Source: 9FT-COMBO-48-23 sp963754385 | GTDB lineage: Bacteria; Chloroflexota; Dehalococcoidia; GIF9; UBA5629 | Direction: 5' to 3' | NCBI GenBank assembly: GCA_963754385.1 | Contig: CAVWGE010000001.1 | Span: 248,001-312,000 of the forward strand | Length of the DNA: 64,000 bases | In this document: one piece after another, positions 54,057 to 63,505 of the stretch | Layout of the letters: every line of letters starts with the position of its first letter | How positions within the stretch are numbered: the first letter of the stretch is position 1 | The notes under the pieces: model-generated | Database searches by the model: none | What the model saw: the letters and a program-made list of their open reading frames with translations, nothing else | What the model was told of the DNA's origin: nothing | Position numbers and translations under genes: made by a program

Positions 54057-55538
54057 TTGAGAATACTTCTGGTTTATCCACATTATCCGGACACATTCTG
54101 GAGTTTCAAGCATGCCTTAAAATTCGTCTCCAAGAAGGCAGCTTTTCCGCCACTGGGTCTATTAACTGTAGCAGCTATGCTCCCGCATGAGTGGGAGAAA
54201 AAGTTAGTAGATATGAATGTAACCAGACTGGCTGACGAAGATATAAAATGGGCTGATTATGTCTTTATCAGTGCCATGGGCGTGCAACGGAATTCGGTGA
54301 AGGAAGTCTTTACCCGATGTAAGAAACTGAACACCAAGATTGTTGCTGGCGGGCCTCTCTTTACTACCGGATATGAAGAATTTGATGGGGTAGACCACTT
54401 TGTACTCAATGAGGCTGAGCTTACGTTGCCATCCTTCTTACAGGATTTGAGCAATGGGTGCGCCCAACATCTTTACACTTCTGATAAATGGCCAGACATC
54501 AAAACAACTCCTATACCCGCCTGGGAGCTTATTGACATGAGGAGATACTCCTCCATGAGTGTTCAATACTCCCGCGGTTGTCCCTTTGATTGTGAATTCT
54601 GCGACATTGTTGTGCTAAACGGACATAAACCTCGATCCAAAGGTAAAGCCCAGATGTTGTCAGAGCTTGATGCATTATATGAGCACAGATGGCGGGCTGG
54701 CGTTTTTATTGTTGACGATAACTTCATTGGTAACAAAAGAGACGTGAAGGCAGAAATATTGCCAGCCATAATTGGGTGGCAGAAACGTAAGAAATATCCT
54801 TTCGCCCTTTCGACGGAAGCTTCCATAAATCTAGCTGATGACGAAGAACTAATGCAGTTGATGGTAGAGGCCGGGTTTAACACGGTATTTGTTGGTATAG
54901 AAACCCCCAACGAAGAGAGTCTGCTTGAATGCCATAAATCGCAGAATCGAAGTCGTGATTTGATAGCCTCAGTTAGGAAGATCCAGAGCCGCGGCTTGGA
55001 AGTGCAGGGAGGATTCATTGTGGGTTTTGACAGTGATCCGATTTCTATATTCAAGGACCAAATAGACTTCATCCAGAAGAGCGGCATTGTTACCGCAATG
55101 GTGGGGCTATTGAACGCTCCTACTGGCACCAAGCTATACCAGCGTTTGAAAAAGGAAAATCGCCTATTAAAAATTTTTGCTGGTAGCAATACTGACTGCA
55201 ACTTCACTCCCAAAATGGACCTTGAGACACTGCTCGATGGCTATAAACATATATTGAATACCATATATTCTCACAAACGTTACTACGAACGTATTAGAGC
55301 CTTTTTGAAAGAGTTCAGACCCGACGGAAGACGAAAGGGGAACCTGCAGTTTTATCAAATCGTGGCGTTCCTTAAGTCGATCTGGTTTTTAGGACTGAAG
55401 GAAAAAGGAAGAAGATATTACTGGAGGCTATTCATTTCCAGCTTGCTAAAGTACCCCTGGAAATTCCCCGTGTCCATGTCTCTCGCCATCTATGGATATC
55501 ATTTCCGTAAAGTCATGGAACAGTACACTTCGGGATAG
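54057..55538 (+). CDS. B12-binding radical SAM protein with DUF4070
   Basis: A 493-residue enzyme. Residues 1-130 match a cobalamin-binding domain (LVYPHYPDTFW, VFISAMGVQRN, VAGGPLFTTG). The radical SAM core has CPFDCEFC (the CxxxCxxC cluster ligands) near residue 180. The C-terminus (about 330-480) fits DUF4070. Such enzymes methylate or rearrange lipids, hopanoids or cofactors. Start TTG 54057 with GTGAGG upstream is probable. No partner gene is adjacent. Confidence 0.9.
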   Translation: MRILLVYPHYPDTFWSFKHALKFVSKKAAFPPLGLLTVAAMLPHEWEKKLVDMNVTRLADEDIKWADYVFISAMGVQRNSVKEVFTRCKKLNTKIVAGGPLFTTGYEEFDGVDHFVLNEAELTLPSFLQDLSNGCAQHLYTSDKWPDIKTTPIPAWELIDMRRYSSMSVQYSRGCPFDCEFCDIVVLNGHKPRSKGKAQMLSELDALYEHRWRAGVFIVDDNFIGNKRDVKAEILPAIIGWQKRKKYPFALSTEASINLADDEELMQLMVEAGFNTVFVGIETPNEESLLECHKSQNRSRDLIASVRKIQSRGLEVQGGFIVGFDSDPISIFKDQIDFIQKSGIVTAMVGLLNAPTGTKLYQRLKKENRLLKIFAGSNTDCNFTPKMDLETLLDGYKHILNTIYSHKRYYERIRAFLKEFRPDGRRKGNLQFYQIVAFLKSIWFLGLKEKGRRYYWRLFISSLLKYPWKFPVSMSLAIYGYHFRKVMEQYTSG

Positions 55539-55757
55539 CTCATTTCCCCCTGGCGTCGGTCCAGCTATTTCAAGCAAATTCTGTGTGTCTTTGGCTATGC
55601 TATCACACATTACATCGTTGTGTTACCAACCGAGATAGTTTTCTCTATAATTTTTGAAAAACTCTAAACTAAAGAGCCGATTTCATCGTTTTACTAATAA
55701 ATTCAGCCCTTCCAAATCACATAGAAAAAAGCGACTTTGTAAAAAGGGGGGCATAGT

Positions 55758-56924
55758 ATGTCTGATTCTGATACGCTTCTGAAAATAGTTTATTTCAACA
55801 AAGACACCATTCATGAGCAGATGATAGACATCCAAAAGCTAAAAGCATTGCGCGAATCTGCTACTAGATTACGTCCAAATATTTTTGGACTTCTTTGCTA
55901 CTCACTTGGCTGGATATCTGGAATAATCATGCTGCTAATAAAAGGAAAAGATAGACTTGTTCGCTTTCATGCTTGGCAATCTATCATAGTCTTTGGGATA
56001 TTAACGGTGCCAATTACTGTTCTGAATCTGCTTACACTTACCGACTCTGTTTTATATTGGACTCTTTTCATCTTGTACTGGATTATTGTTACTTCTTCAT
56101 TGTGCTTGTGGATTTCATTAATGTTTAGAGCTTATCAAGGACATGCTTATCAACTTCGCATGGTTGGTAATATAGCCACAAGTCTCTCCCAAACATGGGG
56201 TAGCTTAGCAAATGATAAAGTGAGATTCTCAGATGTAGCCGCGAGAGGCAGAAATGCGGTGATTGAATCTCCAGAGTCTGAGCGGAAAACTCAACAAGAT
56301 GCTAATGGTCTACGTGTGATGTTAAATGAAGCAGTCAAGTCCATAATAGTTTTAGGTGAAACGAGAGACCCCTATACGGCTGCACACCAGCAGCGAGTGG
56401 CTCAACTTGCTTGTGCCATTGCCCGGGAAATGGGCATCTCGGACGATAGGATTGAAGGGATCCAGGTTATGGGGAATATTCATGACATAGGGAAAGTCAC
56501 CGTGCCAGCAGAGATTCTAAGTAAACCCGGCAGGTTAAACATCTATGAGTTTGGTATCATCAAAACTCATCCCGGAGTTGCTTACAATATAGTAAAAGGT
56601 CTGGAATTTCCCTGGCCAGTTGCCCAAGCTGTATTCCAGCACCATGAGAGATTGAATGGATCAGGGTATCCTCGAGGCATATCTGGTGACGATATAATAC
56701 TCGAAGCAAAGATCTTAGGTGTGGCTGATGTGGTTGAAGCTATGGCCTCTCATCGGCCTTATCAACCGGCTCTTGGAATAAACAAGGCCTTAGAGGAAAT
56801 CTCGCAGAATAGAGGTATCCTCTACGACGCGAGTGTAGTAGATGCTTGCCTGAGACTCGTCGCAGAGAAAGGTTTCAAGTTTAATGAGGAGAAAAGCTCC
56901 TCTGCTTCCCATATAGGGACCTAA
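55758..56924 (+). CDS. DUF4870-like membrane domain fused to HD-GYP
   Basis: A 388-residue protein. Residues about 40-135 form a DUF4870-like membrane domain (FGLLCYSLGWISG, VRFHAWQSIIVFG, FRAYQGHAYQ) closely similar to the free protein at 23683. Residues about 185-380 are an HD-GYP domain, with H242-D243 (NIHDIGK), H271, H295-H296 and GYP 303-305 (HHERLNGSGYP), so a metal-dependent cyclic-di-GMP phosphodiesterase is expected. The ligands appear complete. G-rich ribosome site before ATG 55758. The fusion suggests the membrane domain sets phosphodiesterase activity. Confidence 0.92.
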   Translation: MSDSDTLLKIVYFNKDTIHEQMIDIQKLKALRESATRLRPNIFGLLCYSLGWISGIIMLLIKGKDRLVRFHAWQSIIVFGILTVPITVLNLLTLTDSVLYWTLFILYWIIVTSSLCLWISLMFRAYQGHAYQLRMVGNIATSLSQTWGSLANDKVRFSDVAARGRNAVIESPESERKTQQDANGLRVMLNEAVKSIIVLGETRDPYTAAHQQRVAQLACAIAREMGISDDRIEGIQVMGNIHDIGKVTVPAEILSKPGRLNIYEFGIIKTHPGVAYNIVKGLEFPWPVAQAVFQHHERLNGSGYPRGISGDDIILEAKILGVADVVEAMASHRPYQPALGINKALEEISQNRGILYDASVVDACLRLVAEKGFKFNEEKSSSASHIGT

Positions 56925-56929
56925 TATAC

Positions 56930-56984
56930 AGGTAGAACTGGTTTGCAAAGTGGTAAAACCACCAGTGTAAGGCTCGTTCTGCCT
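56930..56984 (+). terminator. Nested hairpin after the HD-GYP gene
   Basis: AGGTAGAAC at 56930-56938 pairs (one G-T) with GTTCTGCCT at 56976-56984, and inside it GTGGT-AAA-ACCAC forms a second stem. It begins six bases after the gene stop. No T-run; a terminator or structured 3' RNA end is possible. Confidence 0.45.
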
Positions 56985-57198
56985 ATAGTGGTCTCAAATA
57001 ATCTTACTAAGTACATTGCACTTAGCATCGTAATGTTAAGCTATACAAAACGATGAAATGGTCAATATGTCGCACGAAAAGGTGAAAAGTGATGTTGGCG
57101 GAATGGGCTTCACCTTTATATCCTGGATGACTTTTCCATTTGATATGGCTATACTTAAAATTAAGGTCAGATGAAAAATCTAATGAGGAGGTGGGAAA

Positions 57199-57405
57199 AT
57201 GCCTATTGTTCACGTACACTTCTGGCAAGGCGTGGGCGAGGAGAAAGTTAAAACGATGATACGGGGTATAACCAACGTCATGGTGGATTTGGGTGTCCCG
57301 GAGCATGCTGTTGAGGTACTCGTTCATGAAATTCCCAAGACGCACTGGGGTGTAGGTGGTGAGCCGGCTTCGGAAAAACTCAAAGACATATCACCACCCA
57401 AGTAG
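57199..57405 (+). CDS. 4-oxalocrotonate tautomerase family protein
   Basis: A 68-residue tautomerase. The catalytic proline follows the initiator methionine (PIVHVHFWQG), and the rest has the beta-alpha-beta pattern with IRGITNVMVDLGVPEHAV and VHEIPKTHWGVGG. Family members form hexamers and shift double bonds in dienol acids or act on related compounds. Ribosome site GGAGGTG before ATG 57199. It stands alone. Confidence 0.9.
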   Translation: MPIVHVHFWQGVGEEKVKTMIRGITNVMVDLGVPEHAVEVLVHEIPKTHWGVGGEPASEKLKDISPPK

Positions 57406-57799
57406 CGTCTTACCTTTATGCTATGCCTTTTCCAAAACAAAGGTTCACTTCTCAGTGCTGCGTTTATCTTTGTGTGAAGCACCTTCTGTGAAAGGCATAC
57501 AATCTGGCTTGTTGTTACTCTTTTTTCGCAGACCTCTAGTCATTCCTTGTAGAGAATAGAAATATCTTGTATCTAGTTATGAGATAATGAGGTGACTTCA
57601 TAATGACCATGATGATAGATCAGTATAGTAGCTACTTGACGACTAGTGACTGGCTTGTCTCAGATCTGGTGGCGCAGCGCGACGCAGTCTAACGGAAAGC
57701 CCAAAAATTTTGTTCAGCCATTGACAGCAGTCGAAGCTTTCTGTAAGCTAGATTTATAGGCACGCTGGCAAGGTCATATTTCGGTAGTGGAGGCACTAA
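57406..57799. other. Intergenic stretch, nothing recognised
   Basis: 394 bases between the tautomerase gene and the GAF kinase gene. Short open frames are present but have no ribosome site and no recognisable product. The promoter of the signalling operon is expected near the right end; no clear -35/-10 pair was identified. Confidence 0.45.
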
Positions 57800-59104
57800 A
57801 TGAAAACAGCAAACGAGGAACCTGTACCAAGAAGTACAGTCAACATCACTCCTCACACAACAGACTCATCAAGTGTGGCTCATGGCAGGCCCGATGATCT
57901 CGTCGCCCTGAGCCGTGTTGCAGCCGCTATCAGTGGCCTTGTTGACCTAGAAGCGATCCTCCACGTAGGCCTGGATGCTGCTCTCGCTATTCTGGATAGC
58001 GCCATCGGCGGGATTATGCTCCTGGATGAGAATACGAAAACCCTATCGTATCGCGTATATCATGGTATATCTGATGAATATGCCCAAGAGATGCATCTTA
58101 AGCTTGGTGAGGGAGTCGAGGGAAAAGTTGCTGAAAACGCAAGGTCAATCATGGTGGAGGACATCTCCAAGGAGCTTGGTACTGCCCACCCTGATCTTAT
58201 CAGCAAAGAAGGTCTAAAAGCATTCGTCAGTGTTCCCCTTATGTCCAAAGACAAGGTCCTCGGGGTCATGAATGTGGCCAGCCGCTTGCCCCGCCAATTC
58301 ACAGAAAAGGATATTCACCTCTTACATTCAACCGGTGACCTTCTCGGCTTAGCTATCGAGCAGGCGATTCTCTATGAACAGCTGCGAAAGGGAAGAGAAC
58401 GGTATAAGCAGCTCGCGCGGTTTGCCGTAATGGCTCAGGAAGATGAGCGTAAACGTCTTTCCCGAGAACTTCACGATGAGACCAGCCAGGCACTTTCCGG
58501 ATTAGCGTTCAACCTGCAAGCGGTCATCGAAATGGTTGAGATGGCTGGTATTCATGATGCTAAGATCACGGAAACACTAAAGAGGGCACACGAGCTAGCC
58601 ATTCACATCGGCAATGAAATCCATCGATTGATTGTCAATCTTCGTCCCACTCTTCTTGATTCGCTGGGGCTTATTCCAGCGCTTCGTCAGCATGCGGAGT
58701 CCACACTGGTTCCCATGGGAATTAACGTCTCCTTCCAGTTCGACGACTTGGAAAGAACATTGCCGAGGGAGGTGGAGACAGGTCTATTCCGCGTAGCACA
58801 AGGAGGTATTGGGAATATCCAACAGCATTCCAAGGCGACGAGCGCTTCAATTTCCTTGACTGTAAATGGCGACGAGCTAGTGTTACGCATCAGCGATAAC
58901 GGTGTGGGGTTTGATGTCTCTCGGATACAAGGCATTGAGACAGGCGGACGTGGAGCTGGCTTATTCAGTATAAAAGAAAGAGTGAAACTGATGGGCGGTA
59001 GCTGTATCATCCAATCTGAGCCGGGCAAGGGAACTACGGCTACAGCGAGGATACCCATACGGTGGAGCACAACAAATGCCGAAGATAAAAGTCTTAGTAG
59101 TTGA
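57800..59104 (+). CDS. GAF-domain sensor histidine kinase, NarX/DegS type
   Basis: A 434-residue cytoplasmic kinase without membrane segments. A GAF domain occupies about 35-190 (LDAALAILDSAIGGIMLLDE, FVSVPLMSKDKVLGVM). The dimerisation/phosphoacceptor region (HisKA_3) has H225 in SRELHDETSQALSG, and the ATPase domain has VAQGGIGNIQQHS and SDNGVGFD. Ribosome site GGAGG before ATG 57800. It overlaps the response-regulator gene by 29 bases, so it is that regulator's cognate kinase. The GAF ligand or redox cofactor is unknown; few cysteines are present. Confidence 0.94.
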   Translation: MKTANEEPVPRSTVNITPHTTDSSSVAHGRPDDLVALSRVAAAISGLVDLEAILHVGLDAALAILDSAIGGIMLLDENTKTLSYRVYHGISDEYAQEMHLKLGEGVEGKVAENARSIMVEDISKELGTAHPDLISKEGLKAFVSVPLMSKDKVLGVMNVASRLPRQFTEKDIHLLHSTGDLLGLAIEQAILYEQLRKGRERYKQLARFAVMAQEDERKRLSRELHDETSQALSGLAFNLQAVIEMVEMAGIHDAKITETLKRAHELAIHIGNEIHRLIVNLRPTLLDSLGLIPALRQHAESTLVPMGINVSFQFDDLERTLPREVETGLFRVAQGGIGNIQQHSKATSASISLTVNGDELVLRISDNGVGFDVSRIQGIETGGRGAGLFSIKERVKLMGGSCIIQSEPGKGTTATARIPIRWSTTNAEDKSLSS

Positions 59105-59729
59105 TGACCACACTATCGTACGGCATGGTATCTACGCTCTGCTCGGACTGATGTCGGATATCGAACTAGTTGGTGAAGCAGTAAACGGAAGAGAAGCTTT
59201 GGAGAAGGTCAGAAAGCTGATGCCGGATATTGTCCTCATGGATATCGCTATGCCTCTGATGGATGGATTAGAAGCGACGCGCCGTATTTGCAAGGAGTTC
59301 CCGGGAACAAAGGTAATCGCGCTCACACAATATGATGACCGCGAGTTTGTGTTTCCGGTCATCGAGGCTGGTGCTCGTGGTTTTATCAGCAAGACGGCGG
59401 CGTCGTCTGATCTGACATCTGCTATTCGCTCCGTGTACCGGGGAGATTCTTACCTATCGCCATCAGTAGCCCGCGTATTTGTCGAAGGGTATCAGCAGGG
59501 ACTTGATATGATGAGAGAGCATGACCCCTATAGACAATTGACGAGCAGAGAGCGGGAGATTCTAAAATTGTTGGCCGAAGGTCATACTACCCAAGAAATC
59601 GCCAATATGCTTGTGCTCAGTCCGAAAACAGTTGACAGGCACAAGACCAACCTCATGGCTAAGCTCGCTATTCATAGCCGCGCTGACCTAATTAAATATG
59701 CCTTGCGGAAGGGCATAATCACCATCTAA
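59076..59729 (+). CDS. NarL/FixJ family response regulator
   Basis: A 217-residue regulator. The receiver has D10-D11, phospho-site D56 in IVLMDIAMPLMDG and the KT lysine in GFISKTAAS. The LuxR-type helix-turn-helix is at about 150-215 (LTSREREILKLLAEGHTTQE, LSPKTVDRHKTNLM). Its start lies inside the end of the kinase gene (29-base overlap). It probably controls the downstream electron-transfer genes, by position. Confidence 0.95.
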   Translation: MPKIKVLVVDDHTIVRHGIYALLGLMSDIELVGEAVNGREALEKVRKLMPDIVLMDIAMPLMDGLEATRRICKEFPGTKVIALTQYDDREFVFPVIEAGARGFISKTAASSDLTSAIRSVYRGDSYLSPSVARVFVEGYQQGLDMMREHDPYRQLTSREREILKLLAEGHTTQEIANMLVLSPKTVDRHKTNLMAKLAIHSRADLIKYALRKGIITI

Positions 59730-59955
59730 AAGGTTGCCACCCCTCGCTCGATGTCTTCATAACTATAGAGAGTACCCCATTTCAGCACCTTGCCTCCCTA
59801 TCAATTACTAGTTGCTTCCCTTAAAAAACTACGGTGTTTCCCTAAGTCTTTTGGGGTGTTCACCTCTGTGCCGTTTGGCAATGGGCATTTATACTGTAAG
59901 CATAAGGGTAGTAATGTTCTCGATACCCTAGGCTCAGTAGAAAGGAGGGCGAAGA

Positions 59956-60756
59956 ATGGAAGAGAAGAAAGCAAAGATTCTGGTGGTGGATGACGATCCA
60001 GAATTCCTACAGGAAGTGAAGGAGGTACTGGAAAGCCATAATTACAATGCGCTTACTGCTAAGACTATGTCGGAAGCGCAGGAGGTGGTACGCCGCGAAA
60101 AACCTGACTTGGTTATTTTAGGCACCTTAGAGCACCGTGGAGATGCGTATCATCTACACGAGTGGGTGAAGCAGAGCTTAAGTCTCAAGGACCTGCCTCT
60201 TGTGGTAGTTGATGCCACGCCGGAACAGCGACTGATCAAGGGATGGAGGTGGGATGAAGGGATGCAGCTTGAGGCTGAGGATTACTTCCAGAAGCCTGTT
60301 GAGCTTGGGAAGATTATGCCCCACGTTATGAAAATACTGGATAAAGTGACCAGAAGGATTAAAGTGTTGGTGGTCGATGACCATGTGGTTGTTCGAGAGG
60401 GTATTCGCGTTTTGCTAGGGCTACAGCCTGATATTCAGGTGGTGGGAGAAGCGATTGACGGAAGCGAAGCAATAAAGAAAGTACGTGAACTCATGCCTGA
60501 CATCGTATTAATGGATATTGCCATGCCTGGCATGGATGGTCTTGAAGCAACCAAGGAACTAACGAAAGAAGAGGGCGAGCAGACTAGGATTTTGATGCTG
60601 ACTCAATATGCTGATGAGGAGAATGTACGTGCCAGCGCAAAGGCAGGTGCCTTCGGCTTTATTCCCAAGAAGAGCGCCAGTTCTCAACTTCTCGCCGCCA
60701 TCAGAGCAGCCAGCAAGGGAGAACATATTTCAATCCCACCGGAATCAGACATGTAA
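59956..60756 (+). CDS. Double-receiver protein, first receiver degenerate
   Basis: A 266-residue protein made of two receiver domains and no output domain. Receiver 1 (5-130) keeps the acidic pocket (VVDDDPEF) and lysine KP, but the phospho-acceptor position is glycine (G56 in DLVILGTLEH), so it cannot be phosphorylated in the usual way. Receiver 2 (134-260) is intact with D187 in IVLMDIAMPGMDG and is very similar to the upstream NarL-type receiver, ending where that protein's DNA-binding domain starts. AAAGGAGGG precedes ATG 59956. It may act as a phosphate sink or connector for the same kinase. Confidence 0.92.
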   Translation: MEEKKAKILVVDDDPEFLQEVKEVLESHNYNALTAKTMSEAQEVVRREKPDLVILGTLEHRGDAYHLHEWVKQSLSLKDLPLVVVDATPEQRLIKGWRWDEGMQLEAEDYFQKPVELGKIMPHVMKILDKVTRRIKVLVVDDHVVVREGIRVLLGLQPDIQVVGEAIDGSEAIKKVRELMPDIVLMDIAMPGMDGLEATKELTKEEGEQTRILMLTQYADEENVRASAKAGAFGFIPKKSASSQLLAAIRAASKGEHISIPPESDM

Positions 60757-60799
60757 GTGAGGTACAACACCAGGCCATGTCCCTAAAGGCAGTGGTGAG

Positions 60800-63505
60800 T
60801 TGCAGCCAATAACGATTACGCTGGATGGCCGTGAGGTAAGCGGTTACGCTGGGATGAGCATTCTCGCCCTCGCTCGCGAATCAGGGGTGCGTATTCCAAC
60901 ACTTTGTCATGATGAACATTTGTCCGCCATCGGTGCTTGCCGTCTTTGCATCGTTGAGGACGAAACAAGCGGTGCATTAATGGCCTCCTGCGTTACGCCG
61001 TTGACGCCGGGAATGGTAATCAATACTTGTTCCCCACGAGTCGTAGCACATCGCAGAGTAATAGTGCAGTTGATGCTGGCAAGCCATCCCGATGCCTGCC
61101 CGGTGTGCGATAAGGGCAATCGTTGTCAACTACGGCAAATCGCCGGGGAAATGGACGTCTCGTTAACGGAATTCCAACGTATACCCCAACCCGCTACTAT
61201 CCAGGAGCTCAATCCGTTTATCGAACGAGATTTAAGTAAGTGCATCTTGTGCGCAAAGTGTATCAGGGCCTGTCAGGAATTGGTCGTTGAAGGTGTGCTC
61301 GACTACTTTCAACGTGGTTTTAAGGCCAAACCGACAAACATTGGGGATTTGCCCCTAGAAACCTCAGAGTGTACCTTCTGCGGTACCTGTGTGGCACTGT
61401 GCCCTACGGGTGCACTGATGGAAAAAGGATGGATGTATAAAGGAACGACAAAAACCACCATCCAGACAACGTGTCCCTATTGTGGCTGTGGATGCGGCGT
61501 CGAATTGCAGGTGAAGAACAATCGCCTAGTTCGGTCAATCCCCAGACGAGGAGACGCAGGAGATTATAGTCCGCTCTGTGTGCGAGGAAGCTACGGATAT
61601 GATTTTGTCCACAGCCCAGACAGACTTACCAAACCACTGGTTAAGACGAATGGAAATATGGAGGATAAGTCATGGGATGAAGCGCTGAAAAAGGTGGCTG
61701 CCGAATTCGAAAGAATAAAGAATGAGTACGGTTCCGATAGCATTGCTGTTCTAGGGTCAGCCAGATGTACTAATGAGGAAAGCTATCTATTGCAACGATT
61801 TGCCAGGTGCGTTATCGGCACGAACAATGTTGATGGCGGAAACCGTCTCTACAATGCTGCCACCCTGGCAGGACTCAGTGTCTCCCTTGGCTTCTCCAAC
61901 TCTTCACATTTTCTGGACACTCTCGAAAAATCTGACGTGATTATTGTAATTGGAGCAGACCCCACATCTTCTGCCCCCGCCGTTAGCTACGTCATAAAGC
62001 GTGCTGTTAAATACAAAGGCTCGCGGTTGATCTTGATAGACCCACGCCGAACAAAGCTCTCACTATTCGCTGGCCTCCATTTGCAGCCAATGCCAGGGAC
62101 TGACATAGCATTGCTCAATGCCTTAGCACAGGTGATCGTTCGGGAGAACTTATTAGACAAGGAGTTCGTTACCAGACGAACTGATAATTTCAGCTCACTG
62201 ATTGAGGCATTGGAGCAATATTCTCCTGAGTATGCTGAAAGCATCACAGGGGTTCAATCTGAGCAGATTGTGGCTGCCGCCAGACTCTACGCAAGGGCAA
62301 GACAAGCATCGATTGTTTATGGCAACGGCATTACTCAATATTCTACTGGAACCGATTCTGTAAAGGCACTGGCCAATCTATCGATGTTGACAGGCAATAC
62401 TGGGCGTAAAGGTGGAGGCATGATTGCCCTCCAAAGAGAAAGCAATAGCCGCGGCGCTGTAGATATGGGAATGCTGCCCGACTTCCTTCCAGGGTTTCAT
62501 AATGTAATAGATGCCAAGGCAAGAGAAAAATTTGAAGCGCTCTGGAATGTAAGCCTGCCGACTAGGCCAGGGCTAACCGCAGTAGAGGTGATTGAGCAGG
62601 CAAGACTTGGAAGCATCAAGTGCCTTTATATTGTTGGAGAAGACCCTGTGTTGAGCTTCCCAGACTCACATATGGTTAGAGATGCCCTGGCTTCACTCGA
62701 ATTCCTTGTGGTGCAAGATTTGTTCTTGACAGAAACTGCGAAGTTGGCAACTGTAGTGCTCCCTGCAGCCAGTTTCGCTGAGAAGGACGGCTCTTTCACA
62801 AATTTTGAGGGAAAGATAAACAAAATCAGGAAAGGAATTAAGCCCGTTGGCGAGAGCCGCCCTGACTGGGGGATAATCCTTAACATTGCAGACAAGATGA
62901 AGAGTTCATTCTCATACTCACGTTTCGAAGACGTTATGGGCGAGATTGAGGAATCTGTCCCCGGATATGAGGGATACACCGATTCTACCAGGCTCTATCA
63001 GGCTAACGACGGTATAGCGGGTGCCGGACGATTGCAAAGAGCGCAGATGTTGCGAGGCTTTGCCCGCTTTTCACCTGTCGAATATCAGGCACCTTTCAAA
63101 GTCAAACATAAGGGTTATCCATTTGTCCTGCTTACCGGCTCCGTGTTCCCCCATATCGGCACTGGTACAAGGTCATCGAAAGCGCCAAGGTTGAAGAAAT
63201 TCTCTCCCTCTGGATTCGTAGAGGTCAGTTCAGCCGATGCGAAAAAGCTTGCTCTCAGCAATGGTGATAAAGTGAAAATCAGTTCACATGCGGGTGAAAT
63301 TACGGCGCCAGTCAGGATATCGAATGACATACCACAAGGCATCCTGTTCATACCATCCACATTTCCTGAGATACCGGTAAACGAATTGTTTGAAATAACT
63401 CTGGACTTACAATCAAAAACACCTACATCGAAAGCATGTCATGTAAAAATAGAGAGGACGGACGCTCATGGCCGAGCCGATAGTAAACGCAGAAGTCAAC
63501 CTTGA
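60800..63505 (+). CDS. FdhA/NuoG-like molybdopterin oxidoreductase subunit without catalytic Cys/Sec
   Basis: A 901-residue protein with NuoG-like N-terminus and formate-dehydrogenase-like body. Clusters in order: 2Fe-2S (C36, C47, C50, C64), His-Cys3 4Fe-4S (H96, C100, C103, C109), two 4Fe-4S (C148/151/154/158 and C191/194/197/201) and the 4Fe-4S of the molybdopterin domain (C225, C228, C232, C260). The bis-MGD region is FdhA-like (GTNNVD, GITQYSTGTDSVKALANL). Where formate dehydrogenases have Cys/Sec-His (E. coli FdhF U140-H141) this protein has Tyr351-Asn352. A standard formate reaction is therefore unlikely. Start is TTG 60800. It overlaps the NuoE gene by 38 bases. Confidence 0.93.
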   Translation: MQPITITLDGREVSGYAGMSILALARESGVRIPTLCHDEHLSAIGACRLCIVEDETSGALMASCVTPLTPGMVINTCSPRVVAHRRVIVQLMLASHPDACPVCDKGNRCQLRQIAGEMDVSLTEFQRIPQPATIQELNPFIERDLSKCILCAKCIRACQELVVEGVLDYFQRGFKAKPTNIGDLPLETSECTFCGTCVALCPTGALMEKGWMYKGTTKTTIQTTCPYCGCGCGVELQVKNNRLVRSIPRRGDAGDYSPLCVRGSYGYDFVHSPDRLTKPLVKTNGNMEDKSWDEALKKVAAEFERIKNEYGSDSIAVLGSARCTNEESYLLQRFARCVIGTNNVDGGNRLYNAATLAGLSVSLGFSNSSHFLDTLEKSDVIIVIGADPTSSAPAVSYVIKRAVKYKGSRLILIDPRRTKLSLFAGLHLQPMPGTDIALLNALAQVIVRENLLDKEFVTRRTDNFSSLIEALEQYSPEYAESITGVQSEQIVAAARLYARARQASIVYGNGITQYSTGTDSVKALANLSMLTGNTGRKGGGMIALQRESNSRGAVDMGMLPDFLPGFHNVIDAKAREKFEALWNVSLPTRPGLTAVEVIEQARLGSIKCLYIVGEDPVLSFPDSHMVRDALASLEFLVVQDLFLTETAKLATVVLPAASFAEKDGSFTNFEGKINKIRKGIKPVGESRPDWGIILNIADKMKSSFSYSRFEDVMGEIEESVPGYEGYTDSTRLYQANDGIAGAGRLQRAQMLRGFARFSPVEYQAPFKVKHKGYPFVLLTGSVFPHIGTGTRSSKAPRLKKFSPSGFVEVSSADAKKLALSNGDKVKISSHAGEITAPVRISNDIPQGILFIPSTFPEIPVNELFEITLDLQSKTPTSKACHVKIERTDAHGRADSKRRSQP

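Noticed and set aside
59790..59993. 67-codon frame before the double-receiver gene
   Set aside because: No ribosome site, overlaps the start of the well-supported receiver gene, no recognisable product.
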